Assembly (NCBI GenBank): GCA_016788705.1 | Contig: JAEUSQ010000059.1 | Location: forward strand, 84,449 to 148,448 | Reading direction: 5' to 3' | Source: Bacteroidetes Order II. bacterium | Lineage (GTDB): Bacteria > Bacteroidota > Rhodothermia > Rhodothermales > UBA2364 | Length of the DNA stretch: 64,000 nucleotides | Shown here: in pieces, positions 26,588 through 35,774 of the stretch | Layout: each line of letters begins with the position of its first letter | How positions within the stretch are numbered: the first letter of the stretch is position 1 | Made by a program: the position numbers and the translations under genes | Notes under the pieces: generated by a model | Databases searched by the model: none | Seen by the model: the letters and a program-made list of their open reading frames with translations, nothing else | Told to the model about the DNA's origin: nothing

Positions 26588-27364
26588 TCATCCTGCTTTC
26601 AGGTGCTGTAGCCAAGCATGAATACCTTCATGTACCAAAGCAGGATGATGGTGATGTACCTCTGGCAACTCTGCCCGCAACAAATGCCCCCAACCACCAG
26701 TCGAAACCACACATAACGGAGCAGACAGTTCCCAAGAAACCCGTCGGATCAGGCCAGCAACAGCATCGGCCAGCATAAATACAACGCCAGCTTGTAAACA
26801 TTCTTGGGTAGATCGTCCAATCGCCCGATCCGGCCACATGGGTTCCACCTGTGGCAATTGCGCTGTTCCGCGTGCCAATGCCCGCAACATCAGTTCCACG
26901 CCTGGTGCAATGGCCCCTCCTAAATAGCACCCATCCGGCGAGACCACTTCGTAATTCACCGCTGTTCCGGCATCAATTATGAGCAGGCCTGTCCCCACAG
27001 ATCCGTATCGCATCCAACCTCCAATTGCTCCTGCCAACCGATCAGCACCCAATGTACGGGGCGTATGGTATGCCATTTGTAATGGTGAGGGCAAGTCAGT
27101 TGTCAGATGTAGGGCTTCTTTCCCTGTCCACTTTTTTATTGCCGATTGGAGGGCTGTATCTACTGCTGGGACCACACTCACATAGGCCACATCCAGATGT
27201 TCCAGCACGTCGGGTATTAATGGGGCGTGTTTCTGAAACACTTCTGCTTTAATACGTTTGAGATCGGTAGGCAACCGAAAAAGTTCTTCAAACGTATTAG
27301 GCCCAAATAAAGCGACTTTCACAGCCGTATTTCCAACATCAAGGGTGAGTAAATTTTCTGACAT
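26588..27364 (-). CDS. coaX: Type III pantothenate kinase
   Basis: 258 residues, the normal size. Catalyses ATP-dependent phosphorylation of pantothenate, the first step of CoA synthesis, in the cytoplasm. Visible motifs: LDVGNTAVKVALF (phosphate-binding, Asp9), TPRTLGADRLAGAIG (Asp108, pantothenate and catalytic region), IDAGTAVNYEVV (Asp131) and GGAIAPGVELML. All key residues are present. It is a single minus-strand gene here; the biotin ligase birA, a frequent partner, is not next to it. Confidence 0.95.
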   Translation of the reverse strand: MSENLLTLDVGNTAVKVALFGPNTFEELFRLPTDLKRIKAEVFQKHAPLIPDVLEHLDVAYVSVVPAVDTALQSAIKKWTGKEALHLTTDLPSPLQMAYHTPRTLGADRLAGAIGGWMRYGSVGTGLLIIDAGTAVNYEVVSPDGCYLGGAIAPGVELMLRALARGTAQLPQVEPMWPDRAIGRSTQECLQAGVVFMLADAVAGLIRRVSWELSAPLCVVSTGGWGHLLRAELPEVHHHHPALVHEGIHAWLQHLKAG

Positions 27365-27646
27365 GCCTTACCTCTTTTTTTCAGTACACCAAGGAGATGC
27401 GCGACCTTAACGGGGCATAGACCTTTTGTACAAAATAGGCATCTTACCTCATCGAACAGGATAAGATTCCGAAAAGATGCAGCGGCGATCCCGCCATATG
27501 GACGGTCTCACCATATGTAGGCATATTTCAAACCCCAGCAGACCAGAACGTGAAATTATTTTTTGACCTCATGTAACAAAATGGCGTGCTCCTTCGTTAC
27601 GCATTAATCTGATTTCCTTTCACAAAACCTTAACCGGAGAGCCGTT

Positions 27647-28804
27647 ATGGATGCACGCAAACGACTCCTGATTCTGGCGCTGGGCTTTGGCCTGATGGGT
27701 ATTGGCGCCTACCAAATCAACCAACAAAAGTCCAAACATTGTCAGGAAAAACGGCGACACTGCCCACGAAGCATTGGTTTTCACTCGGTACATTATTCCA
27801 CATCAGGTAACACAGATTTCCCTGAATCGGCCTATCAAGCCATGTTTTCCCGTACTTTTGATGTACAGGATGGCCAAAAACTTCAGGTGGATATTCCCAT
27901 CGGCGACGTCCGAATCGAAACCACCGAACGAAACAAGGCCCATATAGAATTTAAAATGGCATCCCATAATAGCCAAAAAGCCAAAGTTTTTTTTGATCGG
28001 CTGATGTTTAATGCCATTCAAGAGGGTTCGCTGGTGCGGGTATTTTCGCAGAAAGACCGTCACTGGAGTACTTGGGAAGACGATCCCAGTGGCAATGCCA
28101 ATATTCGGGTTGTTCTCCGGATTCCCAAGTCGTTTCACGTTCATGTCAGAACCGGCATTGGCGACATCTCTACACAAGCCCTGGTTGGTGAAGTGCGGCT
28201 AAGCAGTGATGCAGGTGATATTTCTACCGAATCCATCAGTGGGAACACCATCGAAATTCAGACAGAAGCCGGAGACATTTCAACAGGGAATTTGACAGGA
28301 AACGTTCGGATAGATACCAATGCTGGAGATATTAACTTGGGTATCGTAAAAGCATTTCACCGCTTAGACATTCACAGCGCGGCTGGAAGCATCGAGGCCG
28401 ACCAACTTCATGCCAATCAAATTTCCATTCGCTCCGAAGCAGGTGATATTGCCGTGCGTGAGGTAAAAGGGACGACTGAAATCAAAACCCAAGCCGGAAA
28501 CATTTCTATCCAGCACATGTTTGGTAAATTAGAAGCCATTAGCGAAGCTGGCGATGTGGACGTTCGGCTGCATGAATGTAGCGGTGCTTCATTAGACACC
28601 GAAACAGGCGATATCGAAATATCGGTTCCTAAGTCATTCGGTGCAATTTTAGACTTAGAAGGTTCGGAAGTGGATATCTCCTCAGAAATTACGGCCCAGC
28701 AAAACGATACTGGAACGATCCAAACAGAACTTAATGGCGGTGGTCCATTAATCGAAGCACGAAGTGGTGTTGGTTCTGTTAGTCTGACGGCCTTTGCCCA
28801 TTAA
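27647..28804 (+). CDS. DUF4097-type beta-repeat protein
   Basis: 385 residues. An N-terminal membrane anchor or uncleaved signal (about 6-24) is followed by a linker and a long run of about 20-residue repeats of the form G-D-I-x-x, for example SDAGDISTESI, TEAGDISTGNL, TNAGDINLGI, SEAGDIAVREV, TQAGNISIQHM, SEAGDVDVRL and TETGDIEISVP. This pattern is typical of DUF4097/DUF4098 right-handed beta-solenoid adhesin-like domains. Probably periplasmic, anchored to the inner membrane. Its function is unknown. It ends 57 bp before a good terminator. Confidence 0.88.
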   Translation: MDARKRLLILALGFGLMGIGAYQINQQKSKHCQEKRRHCPRSIGFHSVHYSTSGNTDFPESAYQAMFSRTFDVQDGQKLQVDIPIGDVRIETTERNKAHIEFKMASHNSQKAKVFFDRLMFNAIQEGSLVRVFSQKDRHWSTWEDDPSGNANIRVVLRIPKSFHVHVRTGIGDISTQALVGEVRLSSDAGDISTESISGNTIEIQTEAGDISTGNLTGNVRIDTNAGDINLGIVKAFHRLDIHSAAGSIEADQLHANQISIRSEAGDIAVREVKGTTEIKTQAGNISIQHMFGKLEAISEAGDVDVRLHECSGASLDTETGDIEISVPKSFGAILDLEGSEVDISSEITAQQNDTGTIQTELNGGGPLIEARSGVGSVSLTAFAH

Positions 28805-28861
28805 CCCCATTTGCACCCTTTTAAGGTGTGTACGGCCTCAGGCGGAGCCTTGCGCACTTTT

Positions 28862-28888
28862 GCCTCCGAAAAGTTCGGGGGCTTTTTT
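28862..28888 (+). terminator. Terminator after the DUF4097 gene
   Basis: A 9-bp stem (28862-28870 with 28874-28882, one G-U pair) with a 3-nt loop is followed by six T residues. Confidence 0.9.
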
Positions 28889-29331
28889 GTAACCCCAAAG
28901 AGAAGTTACATGAATGATAGCCACTTTTGTTTCGGGCAAAAAGCCAAAAGGATAATTTATTAAGAAATAAAATATCAAACACCTAATTTGTTTAAAAATA
29001 TGATCGAAGGAAATTTTTTGAACCACGTCCTTGTGAGTCCTAATCAATTTCATACCTATTAAGGTTTACACAAATAGGACAATGTGTGATTTTTATTTAT
29101 TTTTTTAAGGTTTTAAATCATTTTAATACTTAATTAATTTAGTTAACATGTAGAGAAGAGGAGGCAAGAAAAATTGGAACTATGGACCATCAGGTGGGTT
29201 AAGGCGGCCTTTATTTCCTTAACCCACCTGTTCACATAGCTCTTTCGGTGCCGCCCCCCTTTTAAGCAATGCAGATTTGTTCTTCTCCGTTAGCATACCA
29301 AGAAGACCATTTTGGGGCTTGATTGGGAATA
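28889..29331. other. Gene-free, AT-rich convergent intergenic island
   Basis: Between the terminators of two convergent genes there is no credible coding frame. The stretch 29085-29150 is strongly AT-rich. A perfect 14-bp stem (29191-29204 with 29217-29230, arm CAGGTGGGTTAAGG) with a 12-nt loop lies within it but has no T-run on either strand. A small RNA or a relic of an insertion are possible; nothing more can be supported. Confidence 0.5.
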
Positions 29332-29355
29332 AAAAAGGGCCGCCAACGCAGCCCG
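29332..29355 (-). terminator. Terminator for the DUF4175 gene
   Basis: On the minus strand a 7-bp stem (29349-29355 with 29338-29344, one G-U pair) and a 4-nt loop run into six T residues, 20 bp beyond the stop codon. Confidence 0.85.
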
Positions 29356-29375
29356 CTGATGTGGTGTTTCCGGCT

Positions 29376-32300
29376 CTATTTACCCTGTTGCATCAATTCG
29401 AAGTACTTCCGAATGAGGCGCTCATAATCGGGAGCATATCCAGTTTCGATGGCGCGGATAAGGTCACGTCGGATTTGTGTGGCGCGGTCTTGGGGTTTTA
29501 GCTGCATCGGCGATGATTGGTTGCGTTCTTTGGCACGTTCACTTTGGCGTTTCTCCTCGCGTCCACGGGTATTAAGGGAACGGGTAGCCTCCAAAAGGCG
29601 CGATAAAATCTGGTTTTGCCGATAGGTGGTTTGTCGTGTGATGTTACGGTTTTTGAGTTCCCGGATGGTTTCGTCCATATCGTCAGAAACACGTTTCATA
29701 TCTCCCAAGACTTTCTGATTAAACTCCGGATTCTGCATCATTTGCTCCAATTGCCGTTTAATGGCTTGTTGCTGTTGTGATATTTGGCTGGCACGTTCTT
29801 GTTGGCTTTGGCTCATACGGTCGCCCTGCATTTCATTTAGCAACTGCTGTATTTGTTGATTCAACCGTTGTTGTTGGTTAGACATTTGCTGAAGCATATC
29901 CATCATTTGTTGCATAGACATAGATCCGGGGCCAGCCTGAGCTTGCATTTGGCTCAGGAGTTCCGAAAGCAAGAGGGCCAGTTCATTGAGATGGGTCATG
30001 GCTGCTTTTTGGTTACCAGAAGCCATCCCCACCTGCCGCTCCGTTGCCATACTCACAGCCAAACTCATCTCACCTTGCGCCCGTGTGGCTTCGGTCTGGA
30101 TTTTGGCATTCATCTTGGGGATGCGTTTAGACAATGTGAGCAACGTATCGGAAACGATTTTCAGGCCGTCGCGCAGTTCTGATTGTTGTTGAGCAATGCG
30201 ACGTAGGCGGGGATTATCACCTTGCAAGCGACCAGTGGCATTCCGCAAGGATTCTTGTTCCTGCGAAAGGGTAAGCACATCATCCAAAACACGACGCAGG
30301 GCCTCTACATTGAGTTGTACTTGTTGCTGTTGTTGTTGCTCTTGCATCGAACGCATTTGCTGGGCCATTTGCATCAGGCGTTGTTTCATTTGTTGTTGTC
30401 CCTGCTTAGCCTGCTGCATTTTTTGGTCCTTCATCTGCTCTTTATTCTGCTCCATTTTATTGGAGAGTTTATCCTGCTGGGCTTCTTTGTTCATTTCTTT
30501 CATTTCTTCTTTAGGACCATTTTTCATTTCTTGCATGTCCTTGTTCAGCTCGCCCATTTGCGCCTCCATCTCCTTCATTTCTTGCGCATTCCGTTGTTGT
30601 TGTTCGGCCATTTGGTTTAGGTCGGCCTGTTCTTTGGCGTCCAGTTTGCCATCTTTCTGCATTTCATTAATTTTCTCGGAGAGTTGTTCTTGTTTGTCGG
30701 CCATTTGTTCTGCTTTATTCGCCAATTCGTCCAATTTGGCATTGGCTTTGAGTTGTTTGTACAATTCTTTAAGCCGTTCGAGCCGTTGGCGCATCTGTTG
30801 TTCTGCATTTTTATACTCCTGCATGGCCCGTTCCATCTGTTGCGGATTCATCTGACGCATGGCCTCTTGAAGCCTTCGAAGGGCTTCTTGAAGGGCAGGT
30901 GTTTTGATTTCTTCGGCAATACGTTCCAGTTCTCTAAACATCTCCAAGGTCTTTTCATTCACCAGATTTTGCTCCTGCATTTGGTCGTTTAGTTCTTGTA
31001 TCTGGTCTTTCAGTTCTTGGGCGCGGTTTTCCATCTGCTGCTTATTTTCCATTAATCGTTGCAGGTTGCGCTCATCATTCCATTCGGGGGCCTGTTTTTG
31101 CCGAAGTTGTTGCTGGAGTTCGTTGAACATCTGGTTCATGTCCGAGGATTCATGTTGCATATTCCGCATTTGATCCTCAATATTGTCAGATTTTTCTTCC
31201 AGTTCCTTGTACTGTTGCGTGAGCGATGGAATTCGGAGGGTAAAAATGGCACTACGGGCCGTTTGGTATCCTGCAACGGCATTATTGTCCCAAACTTGTA
31301 TGTAGTATTCAAGGACATCCCCTTCCCGCAAATCAAGCCCTGTTGCTTCGGGAACTAACCATTCATAGGCCAATTCCTGATCCAATTCTCGGCCTTTAAT
31401 ACCCAGTCCAATACAGCGGCTTTCCGGCATCGTTTGTCCTTCTATGCGTTCGGCCAATCGCCAGCACAACGAGGCTTTAGAAAACCCATAATCGTCCGTT
31501 ACCCGTGCCACCACCAATTCCCGCTGAGACTCGCTCATGATTTGATTATCCGAGGGTTCCGTAATCACCACACTAGGCGGCGCATCACGCATCGTAGAAA
31601 TGGCATACGTAATCGTATTTTCATTGGTAATCTGATGTGCATTACGCAATAAAACCTGGTAGTTACCGTCTTTTCGGATATTAAAAGCACCATAAGCCTC
31701 CTCTCCATTGATGGTGAGTGGCAGATGTTCACCATCATCGAAAAGTAAATTGGCTTCGGTAATATTGGATTGGTTGAGTTGAAGGCGTATGTTGACCAAA
31801 GTGCCCGGTAACCCGACCACATCCCCAACATTATTATCGAGACGTTGACCACCAAGTCCAGAATAAGAGGGAGGATTGATCGAAACATTCAGGCTTCGGA
31901 CAGCAGGACGTTCTAAAACTTCGATGGTGTACCATGCGCTCTCGATCCCATCGGACACCATGCGATATCGGGTAGTTTGGCGGATATTGGTCAGTTGATG
32001 CGTAAAACGGCCCTCTGCATTGGCCGAAAGTGGAATTTTATCTGTGTGCTCTTCGTCTTTCAACCCCATTTCTAAAGTAGCCTGAATGGGCATAACCGTA
32101 CCATATGTACGCACATTCATGGGAAGAGAAGCCCCTTTCACCACCTTGGTATTACCCGGCTCCACCACAAACCGAAATAAAGCAGGTGGTTCGAAGGTTG
32201 TACCCGGCGCAAGAAGGCGTTCTGTTGCCGACAAAAATGATTGCGGTGCCAAGCCAATAAACAAGCCAAACGCCAACAAAGGTACCAACAGCCATTTACT

Positions 32301-32768
32301 GAAGTGCTTTGGTTGGCTAAAATTTTCCACCTGTTCAAACGGAACAACAGATACTTCGTTGCTCAATCGTTCAACGGCAGCATTTAAAAGCGGATTAGGG
32401 GCCTGAGAGTGGCGGCCTGCGGAGAGGTGGAGCAAATTGGTAAGGCGATCAGAAACCTCCGGAAATCGCTCGCCAATACGCTTTGCAACGACTTCTTCGC
32501 TTGGGCGCGACACCAATGGCCGAACCAAAAACCAGCCTATACCACCCAGTAGGGAGAGGCAAAACAGGAAAAACAACGCCGAACGGAGCCACGTAGGTAG
32601 CCATAACCAAGCTTCTAAACCCGTAAGCAATAGCCAAATACTCCCACCTACGACCACCAGAAAAAGTAGCCCGTAAAAAAAATTTGCCAAAGTTAATCGC
32701 CGAGCAGCAACCACCAAGCGCTCGTGAATCCGTTGAACCAGTGAAGCGGTTTGTTCGTGCATACACAC
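29376..32768 (-). CDS. DUF4175-type membrane protein with long Gln-rich coiled coil
   Basis: 1130 residues. Three hydrophobic helices lie near the N-terminus (about 28-48, 57-80 and 158-178). A beta-rich region follows (about 190-500, with the repeated phrase Y-x-V/I-x-D/x-x-R and PPSVVITEPSDN). The remainder, about 520-1130, is helical and very rich in Gln, Glu, Met and Lys (many QQQ and KEM runs), a long coiled coil ending in a basic tail. This matches DUF4175 proteins of Bacteroidota, whose role is unknown. In this window the upstream small membrane-protein gene is 102 bp away. A start two codons later (MHEQTAS) is also possible. Confidence 0.85.
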   Translation of the reverse strand: MCMHEQTASLVQRIHERLVVAARRLTLANFFYGLLFLVVVGGSIWLLLTGLEAWLWLPTWLRSALFFLFCLSLLGGIGWFLVRPLVSRPSEEVVAKRIGERFPEVSDRLTNLLHLSAGRHSQAPNPLLNAAVERLSNEVSVVPFEQVENFSQPKHFSKWLLVPLLAFGLFIGLAPQSFLSATERLLAPGTTFEPPALFRFVVEPGNTKVVKGASLPMNVRTYGTVMPIQATLEMGLKDEEHTDKIPLSANAEGRFTHQLTNIRQTTRYRMVSDGIESAWYTIEVLERPAVRSLNVSINPPSYSGLGGQRLDNNVGDVVGLPGTLVNIRLQLNQSNITEANLLFDDGEHLPLTINGEEAYGAFNIRKDGNYQVLLRNAHQITNENTITYAISTMRDAPPSVVITEPSDNQIMSESQRELVVARVTDDYGFSKASLCWRLAERIEGQTMPESRCIGLGIKGRELDQELAYEWLVPEATGLDLREGDVLEYYIQVWDNNAVAGYQTARSAIFTLRIPSLTQQYKELEEKSDNIEDQMRNMQHESSDMNQMFNELQQQLRQKQAPEWNDERNLQRLMENKQQMENRAQELKDQIQELNDQMQEQNLVNEKTLEMFRELERIAEEIKTPALQEALRRLQEAMRQMNPQQMERAMQEYKNAEQQMRQRLERLKELYKQLKANAKLDELANKAEQMADKQEQLSEKINEMQKDGKLDAKEQADLNQMAEQQQRNAQEMKEMEAQMGELNKDMQEMKNGPKEEMKEMNKEAQQDKLSNKMEQNKEQMKDQKMQQAKQGQQQMKQRLMQMAQQMRSMQEQQQQQQVQLNVEALRRVLDDVLTLSQEQESLRNATGRLQGDNPRLRRIAQQQSELRDGLKIVSDTLLTLSKRIPKMNAKIQTEATRAQGEMSLAVSMATERQVGMASGNQKAAMTHLNELALLLSELLSQMQAQAGPGSMSMQQMMDMLQQMSNQQQRLNQQIQQLLNEMQGDRMSQSQQERASQISQQQQAIKRQLEQMMQNPEFNQKVLGDMKRVSDDMDETIRELKNRNITRQTTYRQNQILSRLLEATRSLNTRGREEKRQSERAKERNQSSPMQLKPQDRATQIRRDLIRAIETGYAPDYERLIRKYFELMQQGK

Positions 32769-32870
32769 TCCGTTACGTCGCTAGAAAAAGGAAATGCTTC
32801 TTATGTCGTAAGACGGCCCCATGGGCCATCTGGTAACGACCTGTATCAAAAAACGCGCCAATGGTATCAC

Positions 32871-33203
32871 TTAATTTCCCATAAGCGCCATAATGCAAAG
32901 AAAAAACAACACCACCAACATTAAGGTGATCATCAAAAAATGTCTTTTCTGGAATTGCGCCCTAAACATGCCATCTTGGCTCTTAGGGAACCCAGAAATT
33001 TCATTGGTGGCCAATACCCAAATCTGTATAAACAAAGCTATCATTAGCGCAGGAAGCCCCAAAAGTCCCAACTTGAGAAACAGCAGAATGGCGGTAAAGC
33101 CGATTGCAAGCGAAAGCCAAAAAATCAGGGGCATAAGATAGGGATACAAACCCTCATGGCCCGAATCCTGTACATCCAATGGAGTAAATTCCATACCAAC
33201 CAT
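32871..33203 (-). CDS. Small hypothetical membrane protein
   Basis: 110 residues if the ATG at 33203 (MVGMEFTPLD) is used; the frame extends nine codons further upstream to 33230. Three hydrophobic stretches are visible (PYLMPLIFWLSLAIGFTAIL, LGLLGLPALMIALFIQIWVL and the C-terminal FLMITLMLVVLFFLCIMALM), so it probably spans the inner membrane. No family is recognised. It is in the same direction as the DUF4175 gene and could be cotranscribed with it. Confidence 0.6.
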   Translation of the reverse strand: MVGMEFTPLDVQDSGHEGLYPYLMPLIFWLSLAIGFTAILLFLKLGLLGLPALMIALFIQIWVLATNEISGFPKSQDGMFRAQFQKRHFLMITLMLVVLFFLCIMALMGN

Positions 33204-33298
33204 TATTTTCTTAATTGGGGTGTAATACAATATTGGCGTGGGTATTTACGAATGGTGGAATGCTAATACCCGAAGACCCACGCATGGTTCCGAGAAAG

Positions 33299-33613
33299 TT
33301 AATCGCTTTCACCTTCCAAATCAACCGGAAAGGCTTTCGTCTGGCTCCATGCCTGTGGCGGTGCACCAAACAGAACCTTTGTTCTTGCCCATGTAGCCTT
33401 GAAATATTCGCTCTGTCGGTAACGTGCTAAGTCTTCAGCAGCCTCCCAATGGCTAAACGTGCTGAAGACTTCCGGCAAATCGGCATCTTGCCATAATTCC
33501 AGATGACGACATCCGGGCATATTTCGAATGACAGGACAGATTTCCTTAAACAATGCCAGAAAGTCGGGGACGGTTTCTGGACGAAAAGTCATCCGCACAA
33601 TACGAATCAGCAT
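33299..33613 (-). CDS. Antibiotic biosynthesis monooxygenase (ABM) domain protein
   Basis: 104 residues from the ATG at 33613, which starts the domain cleanly with MLIRIVRMTFRPE; the frame continues upstream for 19 codons of unlikely sequence. The fold signature is a single ferredoxin-like repeat: FLALFKEICPVIRNMPGCRHLELWQD, then FSTFSHWEAAEDLARYRQSE (given here in parts: PGCRHLELW and SHWEAAEDLARYR). Members include quinol monooxygenases and haem-degrading enzymes but many have no known function; the residues seen do not decide. Confidence 0.85.
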   Translation of the reverse strand: MLIRIVRMTFRPETVPDFLALFKEICPVIRNMPGCRHLELWQDADLPEVFSTFSHWEAAEDLARYRQSEYFKATWARTKVLFGAPPQAWSQTKAFPVDLEGESD

Positions 33614-33722
33614 GGCAATAAGGTATTTAAGGAGTGGATGATGTAATTTATGGCTTGGGGTAAAGTACAACTTCTTTCTAAAAACGGTTCGCCCGTCTTT
33701 GGAATTTTCGTAAGATTACACG

Positions 33723-35024
33723 ATGCAAGCCATTCCTGTCCATTTAGACATTCCAGAAAATCGTAAGCCACAAGCTGTGTATGCTTTTCAGATGCTTTTA
33801 AAGCCATTGGGCCTGACGCCTACCTTTACAGAAGGACAGACAACAGGGCAGATATATTATGGCCCTCTATTGCCCACTGACGATAGAACAGTGCATATAC
33901 CGTATGTATGGCCGGACAACAACCTCCCCTGCCACTGCTATGTGTGGATTCAGGGCAGGCGCATTCCGGTCGTATATGCCAATAAACATGGTGCTGATTG
34001 GGTTGCCTCCGCCTTTTTCTGGCTGGCAGATGTACAAACCTATCTCATAAAGGAACGCGATGCACACGGACGTTTTCGGTATGAATCGTCGTTTCAAGCA
34101 AAATGGGGCGAGGAACCATTCCCTTTTGTGGATTATTACCGACTCGCCATCCGGGAAAAACTCCAGCAAATGGGGCTACCAATAGAACCACCTAGCTGGC
34201 AAGGGCATCCATTTACCGTTTGTATGACGCACGACATAGACCATCTTTATAAATGGACACTCCGGCGATGGTGGAAGGAGAAACGCCCTATAAAGCCCTT
34301 TTTTCAAAGAATAGACGGCTATCAGCGGGGCCTTGAACGACTTTTGGCCGTGGACCGTCGGTACAACTTAAAAGCAACTTGGTTTTTCAAAGCAGGTGCC
34401 AATGCACCCGAAGACCATTTTTACCCGCTTCACTCGCCTGCTGTCCAAACATTATTCCAAAGACTCCACCAGAACGGGCACGAAATCGGGTTACATCCAG
34501 CGTATTTTAGCCATGCCCATCCAGCTTTTTTCCGAAGCGAGGCCGAATACCTACGAAAACATACGCCTCACAAAAACACAAGCGTTCGGCAACACTATCT
34601 ACGATGGGATGCCCATCAAACCCCAAATATTCAACAATTAAATGGCTTTGTATTGGATGCCGGGCTCAGTTTTGTAGATCGCGACGGATTTCGGAATGGC
34701 ACTTGTTTTCCATTTCTTCTTTATGACCACCTAAACAACAAGCCCACGACTGTATGGGAAGTACCCTTGTGCCTACACGACACCACCTTGATGCAATACA
34801 GGGCACTCACAGCCCATGCAGCACTCGAAAGAACAAAGACATGGCTGGAGATAACGAAAAATCTGAATGGCATTTTGGTGGGCTTGTGGCATAACGTAAT
34901 TTATGACCAAGACGAGTATCCGGATTGGGCCACCCACTTCGAGGAGTCTGCCGAAGCATTCAGCCTTTCTGGTGCGTGGTGTACTACTCTAAACGACGCC
35001 TTAACATATTTTACAAATACTTAG
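33723..35024 (+). CDS. Polysaccharide deacetylase-like protein
   Basis: 433 residues, cytoplasmic by sequence (no signal peptide). The N-terminal third is a separate alpha/beta domain (about 1-140, with YGPLLPTDD and FFWLADVQTYL), of the type found before NodB-like deacetylases. The catalytic part begins at TVCMTHDIDHLYKW (about 163-177, metal-binding Asp/His). It contains ATWFFKAG and NGHEIGLHPAYFSH (about 250-263), and ends near VGLWHNVIYD. NodB enzymes remove N-acetyl groups from sugars; here the substrate could be a cell-envelope glycan. The next gene starts 9 bp downstream, so the two are probably one operon. Confidence 0.85.
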   Translation: MQAIPVHLDIPENRKPQAVYAFQMLLKPLGLTPTFTEGQTTGQIYYGPLLPTDDRTVHIPYVWPDNNLPCHCYVWIQGRRIPVVYANKHGADWVASAFFWLADVQTYLIKERDAHGRFRYESSFQAKWGEEPFPFVDYYRLAIREKLQQMGLPIEPPSWQGHPFTVCMTHDIDHLYKWTLRRWWKEKRPIKPFFQRIDGYQRGLERLLAVDRRYNLKATWFFKAGANAPEDHFYPLHSPAVQTLFQRLHQNGHEIGLHPAYFSHAHPAFFRSEAEYLRKHTPHKNTSVRQHYLRWDAHQTPNIQQLNGFVLDAGLSFVDRDGFRNGTCFPFLLYDHLNNKPTTVWEVPLCLHDTTLMQYRALTAHAALERTKTWLEITKNLNGILVGLWHNVIYDQDEYPDWATHFEESAEAFSLSGAWCTTLNDALTYFTNT

Positions 35025-35033
35025 CCTCCTTTT

Positions 35034-35711
35034 ATGTTGCGTGCAGCCCTTCTTGTTTTTGCCAAAGAACCTATTCCTGGAGCGGTCAAAACCCGTTTGA
35101 CTACTTTGCTTACGCCCGATGAAGCGGCAAGCCTTTATGCTGCTTTCCTGAAGGATGCTTGGTCTCAATATCAGAAAATAGAGGCCGACCTGCGCCTGTA
35201 TGTGCCCCCCCCTATGAAGCCTGGAAGCGAATGGATACCCAAACAAGCACCCATATTTACCCAACAAGGATCTGGCCTCGGCGAGCGGATGTTGATGGCT
35301 TTTCTCGAAACCTTCAAGGCTGGATACGAACGGATTGTCATTGTGGGGACAGACCATCCTACGCTCCCAGATGATTTTTTGGAGATGGCTTTCGAAGCCC
35401 TAAACGAGCGGTATAGTATGGTGATTGGACCCAGCGAAGACGGGGGGTATTATCTTTTGGGCATGAACGAATGGTATCCCGAAGCCTTCGAATTGATGCA
35501 CTATAGCCACCCAGATGTCTTCAAACAAACCCTTGCACGAATCGAAACAACAGAAGCGTCACTTTCCATTTTACCAAAGTGGTATGATGTAGATACACCC
35601 CAAGATTTGGTTCGGCTTAAAGCAGATTTAAAAAATCTTCCGGAAAATGTTGCACAAAATACACGCCATTTTGTCCAAATCTTGACCAAGAACTATCCGC
35701 AAGTGCTGTAA
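35034..35711 (+). CDS. DUF2064/TIGR04282-family glycosyltransferase-like protein
   Basis: 225 residues. GT-A-like nucleotide-sugar binding fold: LLVFAKEPIPGAVKTRL at the start, IVGTDHPTLP (about 102-111) and GPSEDGGYYLLGMN (about 132-145), ending with WYDVDTPQDL. This family was named from arsenosugar biosynthesis loci and is often found beside other glycan genes. No arsenic methylase is next to it here, and its neighbour is a deacetylase, so a glycan role is as likely as an arsenosugar role. GTG/ATG choice is not in doubt; the ATG at 35034 follows a C/T-rich stretch without a clear Shine-Dalgarno site. Confidence 0.9.
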   Translation: MLRAALLVFAKEPIPGAVKTRLTTLLTPDEAASLYAAFLKDAWSQYQKIEADLRLYVPPPMKPGSEWIPKQAPIFTQQGSGLGERMLMAFLETFKAGYERIVIVGTDHPTLPDDFLEMAFEALNERYSMVIGPSEDGGYYLLGMNEWYPEAFELMHYSHPDVFKQTLARIETTEASLSILPKWYDVDTPQDLVRLKADLKNLPENVAQNTRHFVQILTKNYPQVL

Positions 35712-35774
35712 TCTCTTTTAAAATTTCCGGAAGCGCTTCTGGTGACCTATGTTCCTCTAATTTCTTTATTTATT

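Noticed and set aside
28838-29053. Short open frame on the minus strand in the convergent island
   Set aside because: It spans the terminator of the DUF4097 gene, has no signal or domain and has composition like random AT-rich DNA.
35034-35711. DUF2064 protein as evidence for arsenosugar synthesis
   Set aside because: No arsenic methylase or radical SAM partner is adjacent; the neighbour is a polysaccharide deacetylase.
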